Notes under the pieces: generated by a model
Told to the model about the DNA's origin: nothing
The model's database searches: none
The model's input: only the letters and a program-made list of their open reading frames with translations
Assembly (NCBI GenBank): GCA_032871835.1
Contig: CM065296.1
Span: forward strand, 3,110,001 to 3,174,000
Direction of reading: 5' to 3'
DNA from: Dipteronia dyeriana
Lineage: Eukaryota > Streptophyta > Magnoliopsida > Sapindales > Sapindaceae
Length of the DNA stretch: 64,000 nucleotides
Shown: in pieces, positions 10,589-22,099 of the stretch
Position numbering within the stretch: position 1 is the first letter of the stretch
How the letters are laid out: every line of letters begins with the position of its first letter
Made by a program: the position numbers and the translations under genes

Positions 10589-12004
10589 TCAGAAGAAAGT
10601 GGTGGGGTCATCGTTGTCATACACATAATTGTCTGAGTCATCATTATCCTTATCTCCACTTTTGTTTGAATTAGTATCAGTCTGTGACATATTTGCCATA
10701 GTATTTTTCATTTCCTCAACAATCCTCATAAGTTCATCAGGAGTGCAAGCAGCTGCAATCCTGGCTTGGTTCTGGGATTTGTCCATAAGAAAATGTGATT
10801 GGTCTGAAGCTTTATTGTAGAGAGATGGATTTTCTCCGAACCACTTGGAAATTCTGTCTTTTCCATGGTTGGTAAGATTCATCCCACTCCACCATTTGAT
10901 CTTTACTTGTCTTCCAAAATAGGGGACATTTACATTTCCCACTAACTTGTCTTTTATGGAATATTCAAGCATAAGTATTCATGTCAAATTAAAATGAACA
11001 AAAAATAGTAATAAGTCTGGGAAAAATTCCCATTCATCTTGTCTGGCAATGTTGGAAATCCAAAATGAATATTCTTCCTTGAGTTGACTAGGTAGAAAAT
11101 CAATAATTGGTCCAAATTTGTCCCACCATTCTAAAAACCAGATTGGTAGGTTTATTTGAATTTTTTTGTCAAAGTAAACGAATCAAGAAAGAGAATTTCC
11201 TGGGTTTTGTCCATAAAGAAATTTGGTCCAGGCATCAATATAGTCTCAGTAAGAAAAATCTTAGACATGAAATATCCTGCTAAAGTTCCTTTTTGAGTTA
11301 GGATTAACACCCCATTGCTCAAGAGTGAGAATTTTACAAATCTTTATTTTTCTGAAGATCAATTTTTCCTTGTCATTCTTATAAAAAACATCATAGATAA
11401 AAATTGAATATGTGTCAACTAAAATAAATTCATAAAAGATATGTCTTTTTAATATATCTTCAGGAATCCTTCCAAACAAGTGATTAATAATATCATCCGT
11501 AAGTTTTTTAGGTTTCCTAAAATATTGGTCATGCAAAAGCTGGTGTTCCATGGCTAAAAACCTATCAAAGAAGGGTTTATTGATATAGGAATAGGTCGGC
11601 TGGTTAATTTTGGGCAGGCTAGAATGTGAACTTTGGGCTGCTAATTTGTCTTGTTTGTTTGAATGTGGGCTTACTTTGGATGAAGTAACAGTTTTGAAAG
11701 AACTGATGTCCACAGACAAAGGGTAAAAACTGTTTGTCGTATGTATTAGGCTTTGGCTTGGGCTTCTATTGGGTGAAGGTCCAGTAGGAGGTAATTGGGG
11801 TAATTATATTGGTAATTGGGTCATAGGTAATACATGAGGATAATTGGGCTGAGATGTCAGGGAAATGGCATACTTGTCTTTGTGACTTCCTTTAGGGGAA
11901 GTATGATAGGTCGATAAGTCAATGCCTTTGTCCTTTGATAAGTCTGATCTTATGGAGCCTCTGCCTCTAGGGCTTCGGCCACCACGACCTCTGCTTGTGC
12001 TCAT
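10589..12004 (-). pseudogene. Second ORF of the endogenous pararetrovirus, function unknown
   Basis: Starts with an ATG at 12004 that overlaps the stop of the upstream polyprotein as ATGA, suggesting coupled translation in the ancestral virus. The N-terminus is basic and Gly/Arg-rich (MSTSRGRGGRSPRGRG), then open stretches follow at 11719-11261 and 10972-10589, separated by frame breaks. The middle has an aromatic, lysine-rich stretch ending LTLEQWG and the part near 11100 has a Trp-rich block. No enzyme motif is seen. A second ORF of unknown function downstream of RNase H is known for florendovirus-type endogenous caulimovirids, which is the basis for the genus-level hint. Confidence 0.55.
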
Positions 12005-15000
12005 TTGTCACCCTGTAAAAATTCTCTGGTCAAAAAGTTTGGAAGACTATTTTCTAATCCTTTAATATATTCAATGTCAAATTCGAAAGCAGACAATAAG
12101 GCTTGCCATCTAGCAAAAATTTGTTTAGAGGCAAGATTTTTCACATCCTTTTTTAAAATATATATTGCCGATTGGCAATCAACTTATAAAATAAATTTTT
12201 GGTTGATCAAATCATCCTGCAATTTTTGAATTGTCAAAACAATAGATAAGATTTCTTTTTTGACAGTCGAATATTTTTGTTGGGTATCGTTCCAGGATCC
12301 TTAAACATACCTAACCAAACATTCTTTGTCGTTAATGATCTGTTTCAAAATACCTCCAAAACCAATTTCTGAGGCATCAGTTTCTACGATTTTGGGGGCA
12401 GTAGGATGAAAAATAAACATACAAAGGAGTTTCTTAACATATTTCTTAACATGTTGAACTGCCTTAGTATGTTCTTGTGTCCATGAAAGAGGGTTGGTCT
12501 TTAATCTTTGAAAAAGGGGTTTGTAAATAATGCTAAGTTCTTTATAAGAATTTGAGATATAGTTTAAACATCCCAAAAACCTTTGCAACTGTTTTTTGTC
12601 TCTAATTTCGTCAGAAATTTGTCAGCAAAATCTAGGTTTCTTTGAATAGGAACAAACGTTACTCTTTTAATGTTATGGCCCAAAAATCTAATATGGGTTT
12701 GAAAAAGATTGATTTGAGGAGCCGAAATCACTAATCCATGAAATTTGATAGTTTTAAGAAATATTTCCAAATGTTTCCAATGCTAGTCAATATTCTTGGA
12801 AAATATTAAAACATCATCTATATAAACAATATAAAATTCAGTGAAAGGATTAAAAATGTCATTCATAATACTTTGAAATTCACTATGGGCATTTTTTAGA
12901 CCAAATGGCCTAACATTCCATTCATACTATCCAAAAGGAACAGTGAAGGCCGTCTTATAACGGTCATGTTCTGCTATTTGAATCTGCCAAAAACCTGATT
13001 TCATGTCAAATTTTGAAAATACGATCGAATCATAAAGTCTTTTTAATTGATCAGAATTATTGGGAATTGGATATCTGATCCATTTTAAAGCATCATTTAA
13101 AGATTTATAGTTAATAACAAGTCTAGGAATTTCTCTTTCTATCTCAGCATTTTTCTGAACATAGAAGGCATGACAGCTCTAGAGGGACTTAGAAGGTCTA
13201 ATGAGTTTTTTGTCAAGCAAATCATGAATTTCTTTTTTGCAATATTCTACTAAGTCAGCAGACATTTGAATGGGTCTGGCCTTGTTAGGTATTCCCTTTT
13301 CATTAAAATCTTTTGTATAAGGAAGAGTAACACTATGCTTCTTTCTATCCAAAAAGCTTTAGGGACAAAAGAACAAACTTCCTTTTTTAATTTTTCTTTG
13401 AAAACTTTGATTTTTTCTTGGAGACTGTTTTCTTCAAATATGGACTCTTGTCTTTTGAAAAATAAGTCATCTTTTAGAAAATTCAATTGGGTTTGCTTCT
13501 GATTAAGAGTAGCAATGCTATTACTTAAGGGGTCAGAAGCCTCATCCCAAATATTTTTGTCTTTCAAAACATTTAAGTCTTTGACTAAAACGGGGTAAAT
13601 AAAAGGGAATATAATTTCCTTTCCTAGGTACTCCGTGACAATCCCTTCACTAATAACTTTAAAGGAAGATATCAAATAAAGGAAAGGCAATCCCAAAAAA
13701 CATTGTGTGATAAAGTCTTTACAACAATAAAATCATTGGTATAACAAACACCCCCATTACAAACCCTAGTATTTGTGAGTTTGTACTGAATATCTAATTG
13801 CTGTTTGTTAGCACCGTACAAAGATTCAGTGGTCAATTCTAAATATTTTGTCGGTACCAATGCTTATTTGATACAATTTAAGTCAGCACCTATGTCAACC
13901 AGTGCATTGACCCTTAAATTGTAATCTGAAGCTATTCTAATGTCAATTTCTATGTACCATTTTTGAATTCTAATTTCTCTGATGGCATTGATTTGTGCAA
14001 AATTAGTAGTATCTTCTTGGTCGGGTTGAACATCAGATTCATCTGAGCTGTTGAAACTGTGTTGTTTTTATGGGGAGTTAACAGGAGGAACTTTTGGAAT
14101 CTGTTCTTTCAAATTGTTCTTGATTTGTAAGTCTTGTACATTTTTCTTCAAAACTTTTATTTCTTCTTTAATGTTTTGGATTTCTTTTTGTAGGTCAGTG
14201 ATATTCACTTTCCTACTTTTGGAATTCTAAAATTTTCCCAAGACATTTTGTTCAAAATCAGGAGTTTCAAAATGGGCATTTTTAAAAGGTTTATTTTCTG
14301 AAACATGTGTGGAACTGCTCGGGGCAACCTCACTGGCAATTTTTTGTTGCAATTGTCGAATATGTTTTGCTTTTTGTAAAGGATCTTCGATGTTATCGAT
14401 CATACTGAATATTAGAGAATAATCATATTGATCGAGAACATTTATTTCTTTACAAAAACAAGGTTGTGTATCAAGTTCTGAGTCTGATGATGAGTCAGGG
14501 GAAGAATCATCGTAAGATTCTCCTAAAACTAGGACTTTTTCTGGGGAAGTTGATGATTCTGACTTTGGTTCAGATTCAGCATATAGAAACTGTAAAATTT
14601 TGTCTTTGACTTCGTCTTCTAAATCAAGGCTTTTAATCTTATTTCTTTGGTCAGGACATTTGTTGGCATAATGTCCTTCTTTACCACATTTAAAGCATTT
14701 GTTGGATTTTTTGAAAGTTTTCCTTTTATTGGGTTTTCCCTTTTTGTTTTGTTTAGGGGGCCAATAATTAGGAGTTCTACCAGGAATGTAAGCTGATTCG
14801 TGGTAAACCTTCTTTCCTTTTTTGTTTATTCTATAAGGGTTATAATGAGGAATTTTTTTAGTTTTTTTTTATTTTTTCTAGGCGCGAGGAGTTTATCAAA
14901 ACTAAATTGTTCACACCACCAACCTAGTTCTTTTCTGGTTGTCAGTTTTTATTGTTTTAGTTGACTTTTTAGTCTAAGATCATTGCAGAGTTTTAAAGCC

Positions 15001-16912
15001 ACAATATTAATCATAGCAATGATCTCACCATAAGTCTAGGTGTTCAGGTCCATCTGAGACCAGTCAGACCATCCCATTTGTTCTACCATCTTGTTCCTGA
15101 CTTTATTGAAAAAGAGTTTTGGTAATCTAGTAATGAATTTCTCTTTCCAATAAGAGTTAGCATTGTCAGTGCGTTGTAAAACTCTTGTAAGGAAAATGTC
15201 TTTATACCACTTGAAATAGCTAAGTTTTTTGCATTTCAAATTCTGGAGTTTAGAAAATTCTTTTCATTGGTTGATGTTGGGGTTTCCAACAAAATACATC
15301 AAAATGGTGTAACATAAGACATCAATACCATCAGGCTGAGATGTGGTTGTGGTAGTTGATGTTGAGGGTATAAAGGATGCTGGGTCAGTGGCTGATCTGA
15401 CTGGGGTAGTTGTGGATATTTCTTTGGTGTGGTTGATAATGTATGTCCTAGCATTTAGACTGAGAGTATGAGTCCACCATCCAAATAATTGGCCTTCAAA
15501 GCCAGTGGTTAAGGAGGTTACTGCGTCAACATGGGACATGTTCTGTTTCTTGATGTAGATATATCCAATGGTATACATTTGTCTAAGAACTGTTATAAAC
15601 TGGTATTCTGATAAGTCATCAATATTAAATTGATAACAGGCATTACCAGTTTAGGCTCTGTATGAGACAGTTTCTTTGTATTGTAAGTCAAGAGGAGTAG
15701 GTATGGGATAATAAAGTTTGGTATTTTGATAGTGACGAGTATAGTTGTGGCTATTTGCTTTGTCGTTGGAAGTGATCTTTTGGACCGGGTTATGGAAATC
15801 TAAGTCTTCTTCTTCATCGCTAGAGGATGGTTGGATAGTTTTGTCAAGGAACTTCTGATCTTGGCACTGGTAGGTCTTTGAGTCTTTCTTCTAGAGCTTT
15901 TAGTAATTATTTTTCATCAATGATATTGTCAAAGCATTTTTCAATGCCAGTATGGTCAGGAAACATGAGAACTGTATTTGGTGGTTCATGTATTTTTTTT
16001 CTTGTGCTTTTCTGGAAGAGGAAGATGGTTCATAAGGGACAAACACTTGAGGAGGAATTTCTTTTGGGATAGGGGAAACAAAAGCTTGAGAGAGGTTAAG
16101 ATCAATTTTCTCTAATTGTTCTCCCAGAGAATTTAAAAAGAAATTTGTGTAATTGTTTTGTCTCATGACTACACCTATCTGTTGTGAAGATGAAGGAAGA
16201 GTAGGAGACAGGTCTTCGTCAAAGATTATGAAAGGTGTACAAAGGTTGTATTGTTGTCACTTTATGGATCTTTATTGGGCATTTCAATTTCAAAATGTCT
16301 TGGAGGACGATGGACTTGTTTTTCCTCTCCTTTTTTTGTCTTGTAAGTTCTAACATTTGATTGATTAATAACAAGATATTTTTGTAGATATTTTTGTTCA
16401 AGGTTTTTTCTATTTTTATACCATTCAAAGAAATGTATTTCTTGGTTAAGGCTTTTAATGTTTTCTATCCATCTTTTACGAAATTGATTTCTTTTGTTTT
16501 CAGAGTAATTATTTTCGTATTTTTCTCTTAGTTGCTGATGCTTGGGGGAATAGTAATCAGCAATTAAAAGATCAAAGTCAATACTGGGTTCACAGTCGAT
16601 GACATTTATGGTTCTAATTTGGGGTTCTGGTTCAAGGATTTCTGTCAAAACTTGAGAAGGAGTTGGTGAAGTTTGACCTTGTTCATAGGTGTGTATATGT
16701 TGGGCCACTTGTTTCTGGGTTTTTTGGACATGGGTCACATGTGTAGGAATTTCTGTTATAAGCTTTCTGGGCCTTCTTCTTCTGTGTACTAGGTTGACAA
16801 CAGGTTTAATGGAGTCATCTTCTGGATCATAATTGTTATATGGGCCTGGTGAATTGTTAATTGGACCTGGTGTTAGGTTGATAATCTCATATACACATGA
16901 CACAACACAAGT
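12003..16912 (-). pseudogene. Polyprotein of endogenous pararetrovirus (coat, protease, RT, RNase H)
   Basis: Domains on the minus strand, in order: a basic then acidic linker region (about 16910-16262, HRRRRPRKLI), a coat-protein-like region (15578-15036, GFEGQLFGWW), a CCHC knuckle (about 14698-14655, CFKCGKEGHYANKC), an aspartic protease site (about 13897-13883, DIGAD in place of the usual DTGAD), reverse transcriptase with YIDD (about 12824-12812) and RNase H (TDASEIG near 12390, continuing to the stop at 12003). The frame is interrupted many times (breaks between 16262 and 16166, 15900 and 15578, 15036 and 14990, and within RT), so this is not a functional virus. No integrase is present. 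N-terminal movement-protein motifs were not found. Confidence 0.85.
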
Positions 16913-16923
16913 AAATTGTCTAT

Positions 16924-16925
<2 letters not shown>

Positions 16926-16965
<40 letters not shown>

Positions 16966-17001
16966 GTAAATTGTCTGTAAACACATACACACACACACAC
17001 A
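16926..17001. repeat. Two adjacent CA/AC microsatellite tracts
   Basis: AC tracts at about 16926-16964 and 16985-17001, separated by AAGTAAATTGTCTGTAAAC. A similar AAGTAAATTGTCTATAAAC precedes the first tract, so the tract and its border were duplicated. They sit where the pararetrovirus copy loses recognisable sequence. Confidence 0.9.
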
Positions 17002-18890
17002 TCAACACTAATTATACACGGATTCGAAAATATATCAACACATTAGCAGCTGCAGCACACCAGAACCTTTAAACCAGACCAAGGATCCAACAAGCAACCA
17101 TAACAACCAGAAAAACAAAGAGCATCAGGCTTAGGAAATGAAACAGAACATAACAACAAAGACATTAGTAGCTGCAGCACACCAGAGACTCCAAACCCAC
17201 TAACTAACAATACCATAACACTATATACATTGTCTAATATACACAAACAAAATATAAATAAAGATACAAGCCTACAAAACATATTAGACACAAACAAATT
17301 AACCATCACAAATCGATACATCATGTTTAAGTCAATAAGTAATTAGACAATAGACAAACACAATCATAGATTTGAATTTCATGATTTGTCTGTACCAATC
17401 AACCAAATCAACAACCAACCTTTGTTAAATCAACCTTTGTTAACAAAATCAAGAAAGAAAAGCTAACTAAAAGAAACTAAGAAAGAAAGAAAGTTAAATA
17501 AAAAACTACCTTTGGGTCTCGTTCAAGCAGATCCGGCGAGATGAAGAAGACCAGATCGGATGAGCTGATGGTTTGTCTCGTTGAAGGCTTGAAGCTTTGG
17601 TTGGCTATGAAGTCGAGTAGATCAGATATGAAACAAGAGAATTAGAATATGTTAATAGCCATTTTTGGTGAGGGACCAAAGAGAAATTTTCCATCTGCTT
17701 GGTACATGATAAAACCTACCTGGTAGGATCAATATCGGAATCGGTTCCTATATAACCTAGGTACCTCGATACCATTATTTGGGGAAAGACAACCATCACT
17801 TATCCAAAACTTTCAGATATCAAACCAAGCCAGCATCTTAGTACATTCTAGCTAGTACCTTGATACCAAGATATCTACCCTGTACCCGAGTACCTCGACA
17901 CCAGTTCATAACCCATCTGGGGTAAGCATGCTATTTGCCAAGCAAGAAGGATGACACTAGGAAAGCACCAGCATGGTAGAATAAGAGCCACGCCAGCAAA
18001 TCGATATATATAGGTACTGCGCCATCAGGATACAAAGCCAGAATTCTTCTTCAAGCAACGTGAAATAAAAGGGTTGACTCCTTCACCATTAAAACGCCAT
18101 AATGAGACTACACAAGTCAACTAATCCTCATTTAAACTTAAACGAGAACGTGACGTAATCAACAGAGCAATTTCTGTGAAATTTGACATCCTCCATCAAC
18201 ACCAATCAATTTCAATAACACGACCAATCAATTCGTCTAAATTATGGGGATTTGATTGAGAAGAGGGGGAGTTAAATAGAACGCAAAAATTTAAAGAAGG
18301 AATTGAGAATTAGAGCAAAAAGGCACAAGAGAGAATTCACCATTATCGAAAGTTTTTCTCCATAGAGGAAATAGCCACTTATCGACACATACAAGATCAC
18401 CATCGCCAATTATGTTATAGAAAGAGAGATTGAGAGGGTAGAATCACTATTATTATACCTTCATAACTCTACATATCCAATAAAATAATTTTCTCCACTT
18501 GAATTAACATTATATCATACTTATTTCCTCCTCTCTGTTCATATTCGCCTCGTTTCCATTTACCTAGGTACGAGGTACCAACCCCAACTGCGATCTACTA
18601 TGTAGCGGTCTTGAGGGTTTTAATTGAGATTCCTCAACTTGAGAAAATTTTTGGTTAATAGAAGAAAATTAGAAGAAGAAGAAAAAGAATATTACAAAAA
18701 GAAGATGAGGAAAGTGACAACTGACAAACCTTGTAGTAGTAAGAGCATATCGAATGTTGAGGATGTGAGGAACAACGCTGAGAAGAGCAAATCAGAGGTT
18801 AAGGAACAGAGAAACATAGAGGCTATGTAAGTGTGTAGAGTGTAATCGTCTAAGAGAAAGAGGTCAAAGAACATTAGAAAAGTTTAGGGT
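17002..18890. other. No gene recognised
   Basis: A GCAGCTGCAGCACACCAGA-like segment occurs twice (17045 and 17168). Around 17740-17920 phrases such as GGTACCTCGATACCA recur, hinting at a decayed repeat. A short lysine/glutamate-rich frame at 18624-18830 (68 codons) resembles nothing I know and has no visible regulatory context. I see no splice-site pattern or domain. Confidence 0.5.
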
Positions 18891-18894
18891 TTTT

Positions 18895-19087
18895 TTTTAA
18901 AGTTATATAGGTAGTTTAATCAATTCAATCCGGTTTTTACAAAATCAAACCGGTTTGAACAAAAAAAATCGATTTTCTCTTTTTGAACCGGTTTAAACCA
19001 AATTGATGCTACGAATTGAACCGAACCAAACCCTTTTTGTTGTTTGGTTTGGTTTGGTTCGGTTCTAAACTTAGGGCCTACCCCTGG
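18895..19087. repeat. AACCGG/GGTTCGGTT-rich element end, probably hAT-type
   Basis: Contains several AACCGGTTT and GGTTTGGTTCGGTTC blocks and ends GGCCTACCCCTG, the reverse complement of CAGGGGTAGGC, a typical hAT terminal sequence. A matching left end was not found, so the element is truncated or the call is wrong. It stops exactly where similarity to the SLC35F-like gene begins (about 19088). Confidence 0.4.
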
Positions 19088-19217
19088 ATTAAATGATGTT
19101 TCTATGGTTATAGCTTTTGAATTGAGTCATTTTATATCGTGGTAGATACCTAACAATCATGCATCAAAAGGTTTTTCTGTTATATGTATCCGAAAGATCG
19201 AAAAGTTAGCGTACCTA
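19088..19217 (-). pseudogene. SLC35F-like gene copy A: intron 7 segment
   Basis: Closely similar to 34736-34862, intron 7 of the transporter gene further right, including GATGTTTCTATGGTTATAGCTT. The similarity is broken at 19217 by a solo LTR and resumes at 20279 with the intron/exon 7 junction. Non-coding part of a dead gene copy. Confidence 0.85.
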
Positions 19218-20278
19218 TGTTAGTTTTTGACTTGTATTCTCAAGTGAACCCAATGTGAACCAAACGAGACTCAACGGAAGTGAAACTTCCTAGAGACGTG
19301 GGAAAATGTTTGAAAATTGGAGATGGTGTTTGAGGGAGGTTTTAAGACCAAAAAAGAACTAAAGAATTGGATTCCGAAAGGAACCACAGCGTGGACCACG
19401 ACACTGGCAAGGTGTATGGACCGCGGTATAGGGAGCGATCGATTCCAGTGAGATCAACAATGTGCAGACCGTGGGATAGTCAAGCGATGCAGATCGTGGT
19501 ATTCTGAATGGTAGTTTCCTGTGACTTTCCGCAGTATAGGGCGCAGGGTGCACACTGTGACCCAGACCGAGGTGTTGACATATTTTGCTAAGATCAGGAA
19601 TGTTGCACGGGAAAAGAAAGAGTTCTTTTGGAAAGTTCTTGTGCGTGAAGGAAAAGAAATACTCTTTGCGTGAAATAAGAAGACTTGTGCATAAAAGGAA
19701 ATAGTCTTTTGTGAAACAAGAAAGTCTTGTACGTTTAGGAGTAAGATTTCCTTTTATCTTAAACTCTTTGTAACTAGGTTATTTTGTGTGGAGTCAAAGA
19801 AACACTTGTAACATCCAAGAGTGGTGAGATCTGGGGGAGATCCTAAGGAATATTCGGAGAGGGATCTAGAGAATATCAGTAGATCAAGACAGAGATCCAT
19901 GGGTGATATTCAAGGGAAAATTGGGAGATATTGAGGGGTTCTTAGTGAGGATCTTGTGAGCGTTGTGAGCTGAGAGTCATGATGTAAAGCTCGGTTGTGA
20001 GCTTGGGGACTTGGTAAGGCTCTGTAGTTTGGGGTTGATGTTAGAGAGAGAATCTTGTAGTATATAGTTGTAACAATTTATCATATAGTGGAACTTTCTC
20101 TATCGTCCTGACCGTCCGTGGTTTTTTTTCCTATTTTGAGGTTTTTCACGTATATCTTTTGTTATATGATTGTTTATTTTCTCTTATTTATTTTTTCTGC
20201 TATAGACGTTAATTGTTATGAGTTATGAGCAAATATTAGATATGTTGTTTCCGCGTTCATCGATTCAAATTTCCAACA
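19218..20278 (+). mobile_element. Solo LTR, copy 1 of a three-copy family
   Basis: Starts TGTTAG, ends CCAACA. Flanked by ACCTA (19213-19217) and ACCTG (20279-20283); the undisturbed homologous site at 34861-34865 reads ACCTG, so this is a 5-bp target duplication with one later change. No internal retrotransposon sequence is present, so it is a solo LTR left by recombination. It shares long stretches with 45390-46582 and, reversed, with 39693-40513, for example GTCTTGTACGTTTAGGAGTA. Unlike those copies it lacks the TATAAATAGACC promoter segment. The family is probably copia-like from the TGTTGG/CCAACA style, but that is weak. Confidence 0.85.
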
Positions 20279-20297
20279 ACCTGAATGCAACCAAGGA
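20279..20297 (-). pseudogene. SLC35F-like gene copy A: intron 7/exon 7 junction
   Basis: Nineteen bases identical to 34861-34879 (the 3' end of exon 7 with its GT donor, minus strand), caught between the solo LTR and the inserted segment 20298-26167. The exon continues at 26168. Confidence 0.8.
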
Positions 20298-20304
20298 TGT
20301 AGGG

Positions 20305-21649
20305 TCGGCCCATGAGGGTAGCAAACATAGCCATTTGTTGGAGCCTTTAATTGGCTCAATCAACTGCTTCTTATTTTGGGGTCTCACTCCTCTGGACCTA
20401 ATCTATTTTAAGTCTAAAAATGCCCAATCTCAAACATTTATTTTCTTCTATACATCAGGCCCAATTATCAAACTTCTTCACAACAGATTATCAAAACAAA
20501 ATAAGAATTCTAATTTCTTATAGCAGATTATCAGACTCATTGCTAACCTAGACTTATTGTTGTTGTTGCTTTGTTGAATCTGGGCTTGTAATTTGTAAAG
20601 CGTTCACTGCTTCGCTGTCTTCGATTTGATAATTGATTCACAGGTTCCATTTTTTTAATTGCTAGTTATTTTAAATTTTTATTATTTGTCGACTGTTTTC
20701 GGTCTTCTTCATGCTTTCTTCTTTAATTAACTAATTATCCTATTTGATTAAGACTTTCATAGTTAAAATTTGTTAATTGCTTTATTTTCCTTTATGTGTG
20801 TCAGTGTGTATTTATCTATCATTCCTAATTTCCTATGATTCAAAGATGATGCTTCATCTTCGCTTCTTGTATAAGCTAATTAAAAAGAAGATAACAGTTT
20901 ACAAAGAAAATATACAGAAACCCAACTGGAAGCAAGGGTACTTAATTGGTTTAAATTAAAAACTGAGGTAATTAAGCAATGTAACATAACTTTCACAAAG
21001 TAATTCAACTTATTTATTCAACAACTTTTATTTTATATTTTCAAGTACACCTTAACATTATTAAACTTTATCTCGTTAATTTTTCTAAAAATAAATTTAT
21101 ACAAGTATAAATTCCCACTTCCCAAAGAAACAAAAAAAAAATCAGTAAAACATAATTTTAGTTTTTAGTAAATTTGTACCAATATATAATATGTGTGTAA
21201 TCTGTTATATATATATATATATGTGTGTGTGTTAATTTGTTATTGTGTTTTTAGATTTTAGTGTTTTCTAACATATTTTTTAATCTATATTTTTTGGTAA
21301 TCTTGATTCTTGAATAGTTAGTTATGAGCCAATAAAATCAATGAAAGAAGCATTTAAAGTTACATACTTTTTTTTATCTATAGTAGATAATGCTATTTCT
21401 TCATTGAAGAGTAGATTTGAGCATTTTTAAAGATATGGGGACACTTTTGAGTTTTTATTTAACTTGAATGAATTAAGCTCTTTAGCTAGTGAGAGTTTGA
21501 AGAATTCTTGTGATACTCTTAATTTTTTTTTTGCAATATGGGTATAATTATGATATTGATATAGTTGAGTTGTTTCTAGAACTACATTTGTTAAGAACAT
21601 CATTACCGGAAGGCACAACAAAACATATTGAAGTCTTGGAGTATATAAA
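20305..21649. other. No gene recognised
   Basis: AT-rich, with a short TA/TG microsatellite (21207-21232). Small frames at 20218-20523 and 20777-20959 have no recognisable domain. This stretch separates the gypsy LTR from the left border of the inserted segment, so it may belong to a second, older insertion. Confidence 0.5.
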
Positions 21650-21998
21650 AAACATTCACATTTACTTTCCAAATTGACGAAGCAGAAAACGAAATATAAA
21701 GAAAACACATAAATGTTCTAAAAACTTTTTGTTGATGAAAAACTGAATGAAAAGACAATAGAATTCGGATCTTATTTATAGGTGACTCTTAGCCTAAACT
21801 TGGGCTCCAAGTACTTTAGCTCCAAGTAATTAAAATAATAAATATTATAGATCTTGCTTGGGCTCCAAGTACTTGAGTTCCAAGTAATCAAAATAATAAA
21901 AAGTATAGATCTTTATGAAAGATCTTACTTGTTGACAATGAAAATAAAAACTAAAATGATGCTAACTGACACGAAAGAAAGATATAGTCATGTAAACA
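21650..21998 (-). repeat. 3' LTR (partial limits) of the Ty3-gypsy element
   Basis: On the minus strand a polypurine tract AAGTGGGGGAGAACGA (about 22014-21999) is followed by TGTTTACATG (from 21998), the usual start of an LTR. A TATA box CCTATAAATAAG lies at 21782-21771. An 18-bp phrase ACTTGG(A/G)(A/G)C(T/C)(A/C)AAGTACTTG recurs within it. The downstream end of the LTR is not defined because no second LTR copy is available for comparison. Confidence 0.5.
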
Positions 21999-22099
21999 TC
22001 GTTCTCCCCCACTTGGAAGAAAACTCACCTTCGAGTTCTCTGGATACATATGACTATCTGCATGGTACTCTGACAAGTCTGAAATGTTAAAGGTGTTGG

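Larger units (their letters stand above)
10200..16912 (-). mobile_element. Endogenous pararetrovirus (Caulimoviridae), decayed
   Basis: On the minus strand the order is: N-terminal linker region, coat-protein-like region, CCHC knuckle, aspartic protease, reverse transcriptase, RNase H, a second ORF, then a TATA box and polyA signal. That order without an integrase is characteristic of plant caulimovirids rather than LTR retrotransposons. The second ORF of unknown function after RNase H suggests a florendovirus-like member; that is inference from remembered architecture. All ORFs carry stops and frameshifts. No movement-protein motif was found, so the 5' part seems lost or to lie beyond the CA microsatellite at 16926. 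No LTRs flank the copy. Confidence 0.8.

Noticed and set aside
16262..17008. A 248-codon minus frame starting with a Cys/Val repeat
   Set aside because: The start is a translated CA microsatellite; only the part from about 16912 downward belongs to the pararetrovirus, so it is not annotated as one gene.
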